Below, one piece after another: positions 33,016-40,771 of a stretch of 50,969 bases of DNA. The position numbers and the translations under genes are program-made. Under the pieces are notes generated by a model that saw nothing but the letters and a program-made list of their open reading frames with translations, made no database searches and was not told the origin of the DNA. The stretch's first letter is position 1. Each line of letters opens with the position of its first letter. The DNA comes from Clostridia bacterium (lineage in GTDB: Bacteria > Bacillota > DSM-521 > Neomoorellales > SLTJ01): the NCBI GenBank assembly GCA_004347685.1, contig SLTJ01000014.1:1-50969 (forward strand). The letters are read 5' to 3'.

Positions 33016-33558
33016 CTAGAACAGCCGCGGCAGCAGCCACGCCCCTAGGGCCGCGCCGGCCAGGAGCCCGGCGGCAAACAGCCAGCCATGCGGGCTGAAG
33101 GCGCCGATGCCCCCTAGCAGGGCGCCGATATTGCAGCCCATGGCCAGGCGCGCGCCATACCCCATCAGCAAACCACCGGCCAGGCCGACCAGTGCCACCG
33201 GCCACCGCCGCGGCAGGCGCCACCGCCCTTCCCGGGCCAGCAAACTCGAAAGCAGGGCCCCCAAGATAAGGCCCAGGTTAGACCAGGTACCGTGGTATAG
33301 CCAGGGCGAAGCCAGGTATACGGTTAGACCCATATCCCGCCAGTAGGGCCAGCTACTCACCTCACCACCAAGCACCTGCGCCAGCCAGCCGGTCCAGTAG
33401 GCCCAGGCGCTGGTAATGCCCCAGGGTCGTCGGGCCAAAAGCAGGTAGGCCAGGGAGAGGCCTCCCAAGGCCAGGGCTCCTGCCTGATAGGACCAGTACC
33501 GCTTAGACCATGGACAAGAGATCTTCTTTACCGTATCTTGCGCAGGGTTACGCTCCAC
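33016..33558 (-). CDS. Half-size YeeE/YedE transporter, N-terminal-half equivalent
   Basis: 180 residues, about five membrane helices. It aligns with the N-terminal half of the full-length protein at 37605: YLASPWLYHG..GLILGALLSSLLARE corresponds to MHSMIDVGIILGALAAAMLASE, and GGLLMGYGARLAMGCNIGALLGGIGAFSPHGW to GGILMGFGTVLMPPCNVGGFWVATMAFSLSG. The conserved Cys sits in the same place. YeeE/YedE proteins import thiosulfate or related sulfur or selenium species. The gene overlaps tusA by 31 bases and is last in its operon. Confidence 0.85.
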   Translation of the reverse strand: MERNPAQDTVKKISCPWSKRYWSYQAGALALGGLSLAYLLLARRPWGITSAWAYWTGWLAQVLGGEVSSWPYWRDMGLTVYLASPWLYHGTWSNLGLILGALLSSLLAREGRWRLPRRWPVALVGLAGGLLMGYGARLAMGCNIGALLGGIGAFSPHGWLFAAGLLAGAALGAWLLPRLF

Positions 33559-33773
33559 AGCCCGGGCTCCACCTCGTCAACAATCAGGATATCGTGACCC
33601 TCCCTGGCGGCCCAGTCGAGAATATTGCGCACGGCCCGGCTGAAGTCGGTGGTTACCAGCAACTCGTCGCCGGGCAGAAGCTCCGCCATCTTCCGGTGCA
33701 CCAAAAGCAACGGTACCGGGCAGATCTCGCCAATGGCGTCCAGCGTGTATCGGACCACAGCCCAAACCTCCAC
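33528..33773 (-). CDS. tusA: TusA-like sulfur carrier protein
   Basis: 81 residues with the TusA/SirA fold pattern and the active-site motif GEICPVPLLLVHRKM; the Cys in CPxP carries persulfide sulfur. GTG start at 33773 (another GTG five codons on). It lies between the two half-permeases, which it probably serves by accepting imported sulfur (in E. coli a YeeD TusA-like protein works with YeeE). Confidence 0.88.
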   Translation of the reverse strand: MEVWAVVRYTLDAIGEICPVPLLLVHRKMAELLPGDELLVTTDFSRAVRNILDWAAREGHDILIVDEVEPGLWSVTLRKIR

Positions 33774-33791
33774 CCTAAGACCCCCCCCTGG

Positions 33792-34430
33792 TCATCCCCG
33801 CCTCCGGGCCAGGCGCAGCAGCCACCAGGCCCCTGCCAGGCCGCCCACCTGCAGGGCCAGAGCCGCCGGCCAGCCCATGGCTACCGGTAAAGGTTTGAGG
33901 GAGCTCAGACCGCCTAACCGGAGCCACAAAGGATAGGTGTAAGCACCCAGGAGGGTCCCCCCAGCCAGACCCGCCCCCACCAGCAGGTAGAGCAGAAAGC
34001 CCTCCCCCAGCCGCACCAGCGAAGTGCAGGCGCAGGCCCCGGCCAATACCATGCCCAAACCAAAAAGAAAGCCTCCCAACACCGTGGCTGGTCCGCTGCG
34101 CCAGTAGTAAGGAAAATCGGGCAGCAAGCCGGTGAGGTCCAGGACGGCAAAACCGAGAGAAACCGTGAGCAGCAAAGTGACCAGGGCCTGCACCATGGCG
34201 TAGTCGTGAAAAAGAAAGCAGTCACGAAAGCTGGCCGCGAAACAGACCTGGGAGCGGTGCAAAACGAAACCCACCAGCAAGCCGAAAATCCACACCGCAG
34301 CCCACTCCAGCCGGAAATGAGCCAAGACGACCGCCAGAAAAACCGCAACGGCCAGGGCTAGGAAAAAACAACCTGCCTGGCCGTCTTTTCGGCCGGCGAG
34401 GTTCCCCCTGTTCCCTCCAGACAGGCTCAC
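33792..34430 (-). CDS. Half-size YeeE/YedE transporter, C-terminal-half equivalent
   Basis: 212 residues, about six membrane helices. It aligns with the C-terminal half of the full-length protein at 37605: FVLHRSQVCFAASFRDCFLFHDYAMV corresponds to IIVQRSRLCFVAAFRDIFTLRDGTVM, and LGGFLFGLGMVLAGACACTSLVRLGEGFL to VGGFIFGIGMTLAGGCGLGILARSGEGYV. The Cys ligands are kept. GTG start at 34430. First gene of the operon, followed by tusA and the other half; the two halves presumably assemble into one pore. Confidence 0.85.
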   Translation of the reverse strand: MSLSGGNRGNLAGRKDGQAGCFFLALAVAVFLAVVLAHFRLEWAAVWIFGLLVGFVLHRSQVCFAASFRDCFLFHDYAMVQALVTLLLTVSLGFAVLDLTGLLPDFPYYWRSGPATVLGGFLFGLGMVLAGACACTSLVRLGEGFLLYLLVGAGLAGGTLLGAYTYPLWLRLGGLSSLKPLPVAMGWPAALALQVGGLAGAWWLLRLARRRG

Positions 34431-34691
34431 CTTGCATCACCTGTAGTATATATTCGGTACAAGCCGCTGGATGCCTGCCGGCCGCCGGAACAATTTATGT
34501 CCGGCAGAAGCGGCCAAAAGATACGCCCGCCACGCCAGGACGGACCAAACGGGAGACAAAATCCTTGACAGGAGGGGAAAATAACTTTAAGCTATGAGCA
34601 TGCTGGAGAATCCAGGGGCGGCAGGATCTGGCGCCGCAGCGACACCAACGCGGAGGAAAACCGGCCCCGGCTCAGGCGAGGGTGAGGCCGG

Positions 34692-34730
34692 ACCCCGGAG
34701 GCCGCCAGCCTTGCGGGCGGCCTCCGGGGT
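34692..34730 (+). repeat. Perfect 15-bp hairpin in the malQ leader
   Basis: ACCCCGGAGGCCGCC (34692-34706) and GGCGGCCTCCGGGGT (34716-34730) pair perfectly; loop of nine bases, no T run. It ends 25 bases before the malQ start and would mask little of the ribosome site. Further upstream in this 309-base divergent gap a TTGACA (34563-34568) exists without a good -10. Confidence 0.6.
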
Positions 34731-34754
34731 CAGCAAAGATTGGAGATTGCTCTG

Positions 34755-36860
34755 ATGGCAACCACCCCGATATCTGCCCTGCGCCGGCTGGCCGGGCTTT
34801 ACGGTATCCAGACCGCCTACCGGGACGCAATCGGGCGCCGCCGGCAGGCCGAAACCCTTTCCCTCCTGGCAGCCCTTGCCGCCTTGGGGGCCCCGGTGGA
34901 AAATCTCACCGCCGTGCCGGAAGCCCTGCGGGAGCGCCGGCAGCGGTACTGGCAGCAGGGCCTGGAACCGGCCACCGTGGCCTGGCAGGGCAAACCGGCG
35001 CAGCTTGGGCTGCGGTTACCGGCAGAGCTCACTGCGGCCCGGGCCGGCTGCTCTCTGGAGCTGGAAACCGGGGAGGTGAAGAACTGGACCTGCACCCTGG
35101 CCGACCTCCCGGTAGTGCAGGCCGAAACGGTGGAGGGGATAGAATACAGTGCCCGGTCCCTGGCTCTCCCGGCCGGGCTGCCCTGGGGATACCACCGGTT
35201 CACCCTTACCGCCTCCGGGCGCTCCTGGCATACCCTGATCATCTCTGCCCCCACCCGGGCCTATGCGCCCCCGCTTACCGACGATAACCGAGCCTGGGGG
35301 GTCTTCCTCCCGCTTTACGCCCTGCGGTCCGGCCGGAACTGGGGCGCCGGGGACTTTACCGACCTCGAGGACCTGGCCGGGTGGGTGCAGGGGCTGGGTG
35401 GAATTCTGGTGGGTACTCTGCCTTTACTGGCCGCTTTCCTGGAGGAGCCCTTTGATCCCAGCCCCTACGCCCCGGCCAGCCGCCTGTTCTGGAACGAATT
35501 CTTCCTGGATGTAACGCAAATCCCAGAGCTGGAGCGCTGCCCGGCCGCCAGGGAACTGGTGGCTTCCCCAGCCTTCCAGGAGGAAGTGGCCAGCCTGGCC
35601 GCCGCCCCCCTGGTGGATTACCGCCGTGGCCTGGCGCTCAAGCGCCTCGTGCTGGAACACCTAGCCCGCTGCCTGTTCAGCGCGCCGTCGGCCCGGCGAG
35701 AGGCCCTGGGACAGTGGGTGGCAGAAAACCCGGCGGTCAAAGATTACGCCCGTTTTCGCGCGGCCGTGGAAAAGCAGGGAACTACCTGGCCCGACTGGTC
35801 CCCCCGGATGCGGCAGGGGGCCTTGCAAGAAGGGGACTACGACCCGGAGTCCGAGCAGTACCACCTGTACGGGCAGTGGCTGGCCGCAGAGCAACTCCAG
35901 AAGGCGCAACGGGCCGGCCGGCCCGGTTTCTACCTGGACCTCCCCCTAGGGGTACACCCGGCCGGCTATGATGTCTGGCGCGAGCAGGAGATCTTTGCCC
36001 GGCAGGCCACCTGCGGCGCCCCGCCGGATCCCTTGTTTGCCGGAGGCCAGGACTGGGGCCTGCCCCCTCTGCACCCGGAAAAAATCCGCGCGCAGGGCTA
36101 CCGGTATTTCATCGCCTGCCTCCGGCACCACCTGCGCTACGCCCGCGTCCTGCGGCTCGATCACGTCATGGGGCTGCACCGCCTCTTCTGGATACCCCAG
36201 GGCCTGCCGGCAACGGCCGGGGTGTACGTCCGCTACCACGCCGAGGAATTCTACGCCATCCTGGCCCTGGAATCCCACCGCCACCGGGCCCTGCTGGTGG
36301 GCGAGGACCTGGGCACCGTGCCAGGGTATATCCGTCGGGCCATGACCCGGCATGGCCTCTACCGGATGCATGTCCAGCAACTAGAACTGGACCCGGCCCG
36401 GCCCCTGCCCCTGCCCCGGCCCCCGGCCCGCAGCCTGGCCAGCCTCAATACCCACGACCTGCCGCCCTTTGCCGCCTTCTGGGCGCAGGAAAATGCGGCC
36501 ACCCGGGAAGCCCTGGCCGGATTCCTGCGCTCCCAGGGCTGGCCGGTGGCGGCCACGGACGACCCCGAAGTAATCCTGCGGGCCGCCCTGACTTACCTTG
36601 CCGCCAGCCCGGCCGCCCTCTTGCTCGTAAACCTGGAGGACCTGTGGCTGGAAACGGCCCCCCAAAACATCCCCGGTACCGGCGCGGAACAGCCGAACTG
36701 GCGGCGCAAAGCACGTTATCGTCTGGAAGAATTTAGCCAGATACCCCAAGTACGGGAATTTCTCGAGGAGATCTGCCGCCTGCGGCGCATGAAGGCCGGC
36801 AGGTTGAAGGACAAAGCGGAGCGGAACAGCTTTACCGGAGGTGAAAGGGGACCAAAATGA
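34755..36860 (+). CDS. malQ: 4-alpha-glucanotransferase (amylomaltase, GH77)
   Basis: About 701 residues. Transfers alpha-1,4-glucan chains, making or recycling glycogen and maltodextrin. An N-terminal MalQ domain of ~170 residues precedes the GH77 barrel (NWGAGDFTDLEDLAGWV, FDPSPYAPASRLFWNEFFLD). Catalytic residues: nucleophile Asp in RLDHVMGLHRLFWIP (about residue 469), acid/base Glu in VGEDLGTVP (about 517), and Asp in LNTHDLP (about 568). Start ATG 34755 with GGAG eight bases before. Its stop overlaps the ATG of the treZ/treY relic, so a malQ-treZ-treY operon once existed. Confidence 0.93.
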   Translation: MATTPISALRRLAGLYGIQTAYRDAIGRRRQAETLSLLAALAALGAPVENLTAVPEALRERRQRYWQQGLEPATVAWQGKPAQLGLRLPAELTAARAGCSLELETGEVKNWTCTLADLPVVQAETVEGIEYSARSLALPAGLPWGYHRFTLTASGRSWHTLIISAPTRAYAPPLTDDNRAWGVFLPLYALRSGRNWGAGDFTDLEDLAGWVQGLGGILVGTLPLLAAFLEEPFDPSPYAPASRLFWNEFFLDVTQIPELERCPAARELVASPAFQEEVASLAAAPLVDYRRGLALKRLVLEHLARCLFSAPSARREALGQWVAENPAVKDYARFRAAVEKQGTTWPDWSPRMRQGALQEGDYDPESEQYHLYGQWLAAEQLQKAQRAGRPGFYLDLPLGVHPAGYDVWREQEIFARQATCGAPPDPLFAGGQDWGLPPLHPEKIRAQGYRYFIACLRHHLRYARVLRLDHVMGLHRLFWIPQGLPATAGVYVRYHAEEFYAILALESHRHRALLVGEDLGTVPGYIRRAMTRHGLYRMHVQQLELDPARPLPLPRPPARSLASLNTHDLPPFAAFWAQENAATREALAGFLRSQGWPVAATDDPEVILRAALTYLAASPAALLLVNLEDLWLETAPQNIPGTGAEQPNWRRKARYRLEEFSQIPQVREFLEEICRLRRMKAGRLKDKAERNSFTGGERGPK

Positions 36861-37383
36861 GGGATGCCGAGGCAACCCTGGCCCGGGGACACCAAACCCG
36901 GGTTCCCGTGGCCAGGCTGGGAGCTACCTGCCTGGAGGACGGCCGCTGCCAGTTCCTGGTCTGGGTCCCCCGGGCCGAAGAGGTAGCCGTATACCTGCTC
37001 GCTCCACGGGAACGCATTGTGCCCCTGGCCCGGGCCGGGCACCTGGTACGCTGGCGCGAGTATAACCGGCAAAAAAAACCGTGGGTACACGGACGGCCCG
37101 TACCCGACGCCAACACCGAACTTGTCCTGTACCAAACCCTGAAAACCAGCCTCCGGCCAGCCCGCTGGCAGACTGGCCTTCCCTGGCCCGAGAAGTCTGG
37201 GAGCACACCGCCCTGGTCCTGCCCCCGGAGGCACCGGACCGCTGGCAAAATATCTTTACGGCGGAAACGGTGGCCGCCCGACCCCAGCCCAACCCCGCCC
37301 TGCCCGCATCCAGACTCATCCCCGTGGCGGCGGCCCTGCGAAATTTCCCCGTGACCCTCCTCACCGAACCGTGCCCCCGATAG
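36857..37383 (+). pseudogene. treZ-treY fusion relic (trehalose synthesis)
   Basis: The frame from 36857 begins like a malto-oligosyltrehalose trehalohydrolase (TreZ): a CBM48 domain ARLGATCLEDGRCQFLVWVPRAEEVAVYLL. After about residue 53 it changes to sequence from the middle of malto-oligosyltrehalose synthase (TreY): WREYNRQKKPWVHGRPVPDANTELVLYQTL. Beyond about 37140 TreY similarity moves to the next frame, which ends like TreY (WEHTALVLPPEAPDRWQNIFTAE...LRNFPVTLLTE). More than a thousand residues of the two enzymes are missing, and there is a frameshift. Both genes were lost through large deletions; malQ stayed intact. Confidence 0.8.
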
Positions 37384-37604
37384 CCACCGTTACGCTAAAA
37401 GCCATCCATATACCCGGAAATGGAATATAAAAAGAATTTATACGTGCAGGATTTTATATCGCCATAGTAAATTATGTCGCTCACCAGCCGGGGACACCCA
37501 TCTCCCGGCTCCGGCCGGGGAAACTCGTTCGGTAAGGCCGCCGTGCAAAGCGGAGCAGGCCGAAAGGAAATGGAACGGAAAAACGGAAAGGAAGGTGGTT
37601 GCGG

Positions 37605-38825
37605 ATGCTTGCCGCCGGCTACAGGTGGCGGAAGACAGGAGAAAAACTCAAAGGAGATATCTACCTTAACCTCTGGCGCCGGCCATGGCCACTGGGAGTG
37701 GGAGCCGTAGCCCTGGTAATCACCAATATCTTTATGTTCAGCTACGCCCGGGCCCTGGGGGTCTTTCCCCAGATAGCCATGTGGGGCAGTGCCCTTTACA
37801 GCTTCCTCGGCCTGCCCACAGAAAGCCCCTTTAAACCTTACCCGGTGAAACCCCCTTACCTCGACATGCACAGCATGATTGACGTGGGCATAATCCTGGG
37901 CGCCCTGGCCGCAGCCATGCTTGCCTCTGAATTCAAGCTCCGAAAGGAAAGCTGGCAGGGAGGCCTCCAGGGCCTGCTGGGCGGGATATTGATGGGTTTT
38001 GGGACCGTGCTTATGCCCCCTTGCAACGTGGGGGGGTTTTGGGTGGCCACAATGGCCTTTTCCCTCAGCGGCCCCCTGGCAGCCCTGGGCCTGTTGCCCG
38101 GCGCCTACATCGGCGGCAGAATCCTGCAGTGGCAGGTGCAAAGAGCGGTGGCAGGGATAGATTTTTCGCTGGCGCCCGAAGCCAGGCCAGTACCGGCCCG
38201 GGGCAACTCGCGGCAGCCGATAATCGGCCTGGCCGTGCTGGTCACCATTGCCGGCACCGCCGGCCTTTACCTTGGCCTGGGTATGAACAAGGTGGGGGTG
38301 CTGCTCCTTTTCGGCACCGCCTTTGGGATAATAGTCCAGCGGTCGAGGCTGTGTTTTGTGGCCGCCTTTCGCGACATATTCACCCTGCGCGACGGCACGG
38401 TGATGAAATGGGTGCTCCTTACCCTGGCCATTGGAGCGGTAGGTTTCGCCATCCTCAAGGGCCAGGGCTACCAGCCGGAACACATGGTCTTCCCCGCCGG
38501 CCTGCATAATGTCGTGGGCGGTTTTATCTTCGGCATAGGCATGACTCTCGCCGGAGGGTGCGGCCTGGGTATCCTGGCCAGGAGCGGAGAGGGATACGTG
38601 CGTTCCTGGCTGGCCATCCTGGGGGGCATGCTTTCCAGCGGCGCGTGGGTGCACATTTACGGCCGGAAGGTAGGCGAAGGCTGGTTGTACGGCAAGCCGG
38701 TTTTCTTACCCGCTTACCTCGGCTGGGGCGGGGCCCTGGGCCTTGTCTTTGCCTTTATCCTGGCCTTCTACTTATTAATCCTCTGGGTGGAGGCGGGCAA
38801 AAATGCCAAAGCTCAAAGCGGTTAA
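37605..38825 (+). CDS. yedE: Full-length YeeE/YedE-family sulfur/selenium transporter
   Basis: About 406 residues with ten or more membrane helices in two homologous halves. Each half has a Cys-bearing motif: LMPPCNVGG in the first; RLCFVAAFRDIF and TLAGGCGLG in the second. Such Cys positions relay thiosulfate in YeeE. YedE-type members have been linked to selenium metabolism, so substrate (sulfur or selenium) is open. ATG 37605 with GGAAGGTGG upstream; TTG two codons earlier is possible. The tusA start overlaps its end by 23 bases. The gap 37384-37604 holds nothing recognisable. Confidence 0.9.
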   Translation: MLAAGYRWRKTGEKLKGDIYLNLWRRPWPLGVGAVALVITNIFMFSYARALGVFPQIAMWGSALYSFLGLPTESPFKPYPVKPPYLDMHSMIDVGIILGALAAAMLASEFKLRKESWQGGLQGLLGGILMGFGTVLMPPCNVGGFWVATMAFSLSGPLAALGLLPGAYIGGRILQWQVQRAVAGIDFSLAPEARPVPARGNSRQPIIGLAVLVTIAGTAGLYLGLGMNKVGVLLLFGTAFGIIVQRSRLCFVAAFRDIFTLRDGTVMKWVLLTLAIGAVGFAILKGQGYQPEHMVFPAGLHNVVGGFIFGIGMTLAGGCGLGILARSGEGYVRSWLAILGGMLSSGAWVHIYGRKVGEGWLYGKPVFLPAYLGWGGALGLVFAFILAFYLLILWVEAGKNAKAQSG

Positions 38826-39063
38826 AACCGGGCCCAGCTCGTATCAGGTGGATATGCGGGGCTGGATGTGCCCGTATCCCAAGTATGCCCTTGAGGCTCT
38901 GCTCTGTAAACTTCCGCAAGACAGCGCCATGGCTCTGCAGGTTGATTGCCCGGCGGCGATTACAGACGTGCCCGCGGTAGCCAGGGCCCTCGGGTTTACT
39001 GTCGAGCCGGTTATCCAGACCGGGGACGGTGAATGGAAGATCGTCATTAAAAACTACGACTAG
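38803..39063 (+). CDS. tusA: TusA-like sulfur carrier protein
   Basis: 86 residues, with DMRGWMCPYPKYALEALL carrying the CPxP active Cys, and a second Cys in VDCPAA. GGAGG lies eight bases before the ATG, inside yedE. In selenium-linked operons, such a protein follows yedE. It shares only the TusA fold with the carrier at 33528, so the two came from separate lineages or diverged early. Confidence 0.88.
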   Translation: MPKLKAVKTGPSSYQVDMRGWMCPYPKYALEALLCKLPQDSAMALQVDCPAAITDVPAVARALGFTVEPVIQTGDGEWKIVIKNYD

Positions 39064-39306
39064 ACTAAGGCGCACCGCCAGCTTGCCCTGGCCCGGCTGC
39101 CCGCCCCAGGCTCGCGCGGGCCCGGTCGAGCCAGGCTCACGGCTTTTCGCTCTCCTGGCGCGGACTTGGCGGCCAATCCGCCGTCCGCGCCTCAACCAAG
39201 CACTCCACATTGTGCCTTATCCGGGTCGCTTGCCTCCCGAGCGGCATGGCCATGGACAAAGCACATTGCGACGAAATTCGAAAAGGGATTTGGAGGTGCT
39301 GAGTTA

Positions 39307-39753
39307 GTGGTGGAACACCCGGTTAGTACGGCCATGAAGGCAGCAAGTAAATACTTTGAGGGGTACACCTGTTCAGAAGCTATCTTGTTGAGCCTGCGCG
39401 AGGACGGTGTCCTGTCCTTCCCAGATACCCTGGTCAAGGCGGCTACCGGCTTTGGCGCCGGGGTCGGACTATCACGGCAAATGTGCGGCTGCCTGAGCGG
39501 AGCCGTTATGGCCATCGGGATAAGGTACGGGCGAAGCCGTTCCTCCGTGGAAGAATCCGTATTTCTGGCTGACAGGGTGGTAGTACTGACCAACAGGCCG
39601 GCGAAGGTCAAGGCAACAATAACTGTTGACTTGCCGAGGCCGAGAGATCCGTACGATAAAACGTTTGTTGGTTACTGCGCCGAAATATCCGGCCTATTAG
39701 GCACGGATGGCCATTCCAGGCCGGCTATGGCCCGCACCAGGAGGTCAGTTTAA
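39307..39753 (+). CDS. C_GCAxxG_C_C family protein
   Basis: 148 residues. The characteristic pattern is YTCSEAILLSLRED, then ATGFGAGVGLSRQMCGCLSGAVMAIGIRYGR, and a late Cys in VGYCAEISGLLG, four cysteines that may bind a cofactor or metal. GTG 39307 with GGAGGTG eight bases earlier; the longer frame lacks similarity. Members often sit in redox or sulfur/selenium loci; the function of stand-alone ones is not established. Its stop is directly followed by the TTG start of the next gene. The same domain occurs in the cytochrome at 30934. Confidence 0.82.
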   Translation: MVEHPVSTAMKAASKYFEGYTCSEAILLSLREDGVLSFPDTLVKAATGFGAGVGLSRQMCGCLSGAVMAIGIRYGRSRSSVEESVFLADRVVVLTNRPAKVKATITVDLPRPRDPYDKTFVGYCAEISGLLGTDGHSRPAMARTRRSV

Positions 39754-40626
39754 TTGTCGCTAACGGATCTGGCAAGCAAAATGGAAAGGCGCTTAGTATT
39801 CCCTATTAATTGTTTACCCGCTGCCCAGTTCGTAGAGGAGGGCATCGCCCACATCTGCTGGCGGGCGGAAATCAAATATAGGGCGAGCCTCGCATTTGCA
39901 GAAAAGTTTCAACCGGACATAGTATTTCTTTTTACCGACGTGACTTTACTGGCAGAAGGACTTGGGGCCGAAACGGCCCTGTATTCTAACCGGATGCCCG
40001 CTATCCGCCGGCACCCGGTCAAGACCGTTCATGATCTGCCAGCGTTAAGAATCTCTGCCGCCCTGGAGGCGGAACGCATAGCGGAGCACCTGCGGGCTAT
40101 GGCCCTCATGCGCCAGGCCATATCAAACCTGACCCTGGCCGCGCTGGTACACGGCCCGTTTACCGTGGCCGGCCAGCTGGCCGGGGAAACGAGTTTATGT
40201 AAATCCGTCGTTACCAGCCCAGAATTCGTCCAGCGGCTGGTAGACCTGGCAGGGGAGGCAGTGTCGCTGTACGCCCGGAGGCTGATAGATGCCGGGGCAG
40301 ACCTGATCTGGGTATCCGATGCCCTCCCAAGCCTTCTGGGACCAGATAGCTTTCACCGCTTTATCACTCCCGTCTTGCAACGCGTCTTCGCCTCATTGCC
40401 TGTCATGACTGTTCTTCATGTTTGTGGGGAAGCGCAGCACCTGATCACGGAAATGGCCACCACCGGTGCGCAGGGGCTAAGTCTAGATAGCAAAGTCGAT
40501 TTTCTGGCCGCGGAGGATATGGTCCCCGAGGAGCTGGTTCTCATCGGCAGACGCCTATGCTCCCAGTGCCACCAAAATTACTGCCGTACTGCGGCAGCTC
40601 TCGATCAGGCCATGACATGTAATTGA
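39754..40626 (+). CDS. UroD/MtaA-family methyltransferase-like protein, C-terminus truncated
   Basis: 290 residues, TTG start behind AGGAGGT. Resembles the uroporphyrinogen decarboxylase/methylcobamide:CoM methyltransferase family: EGIAHICWRAEIKYRASLAFAEKFQPDIVFLFTDVTLLAEGLGA, VHGPFTVAGQLAG, GADLIWVSDALPSLLGPDSF, and the zinc motif VLHVCG (HxC) followed by GAQGLSLDSKVD. Family members run about 340 residues and have a final Cys (PGC) completing the Zn site; here the sequence leaves the family pattern after VLIG and ends with Cys-rich RRLCSQCHQNYC. Either a decayed or an altered enzyme. A corrinoid methyl transfer role is likely for the family, uncertain here. Confidence 0.75.
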   Translation: MSLTDLASKMERRLVFPINCLPAAQFVEEGIAHICWRAEIKYRASLAFAEKFQPDIVFLFTDVTLLAEGLGAETALYSNRMPAIRRHPVKTVHDLPALRISAALEAERIAEHLRAMALMRQAISNLTLAALVHGPFTVAGQLAGETSLCKSVVTSPEFVQRLVDLAGEAVSLYARRLIDAGADLIWVSDALPSLLGPDSFHRFITPVLQRVFASLPVMTVLHVCGEAQHLITEMATTGAQGLSLDSKVDFLAAEDMVPEELVLIGRRLCSQCHQNYCRTAAALDQAMTCN

Positions 40627-40771
40627 CGCTGCGGCCCGCAACACCGCCTTACGCCATTCCTCAGGCATCACCATAGCCAACGGCAGGCGACCTTCTTGAG
40701 GCCGCCTGCCGCGCCTGGTTCGGACCGTGGTTATTACCCGGGTGGAGGGGCGTGAGGTACGCGGATACCTC

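Noticed and set aside
37395-38654. 419-codon open frame opposite yedE
   Set aside because: It is a shadow of the real yedE gene; composition is His/Gln/Pro-rich with no domain, and the other strand has clear membrane-protein homology.
40540-40626. Frameshift rescue of the UroD-like C-terminus (reading ADAYAPSATKITAVLRQL in another frame)
   Set aside because: The alternative frame is helix-like but lacks the expected GTPEEV and PGC motifs, so it does not restore the family end.
40681-40722. Terminator for clpC (GGCAGGCG...CGCCTGCC)
   Set aside because: An 8-bp stem exists, but there is no T run on the minus strand and the loop is long.
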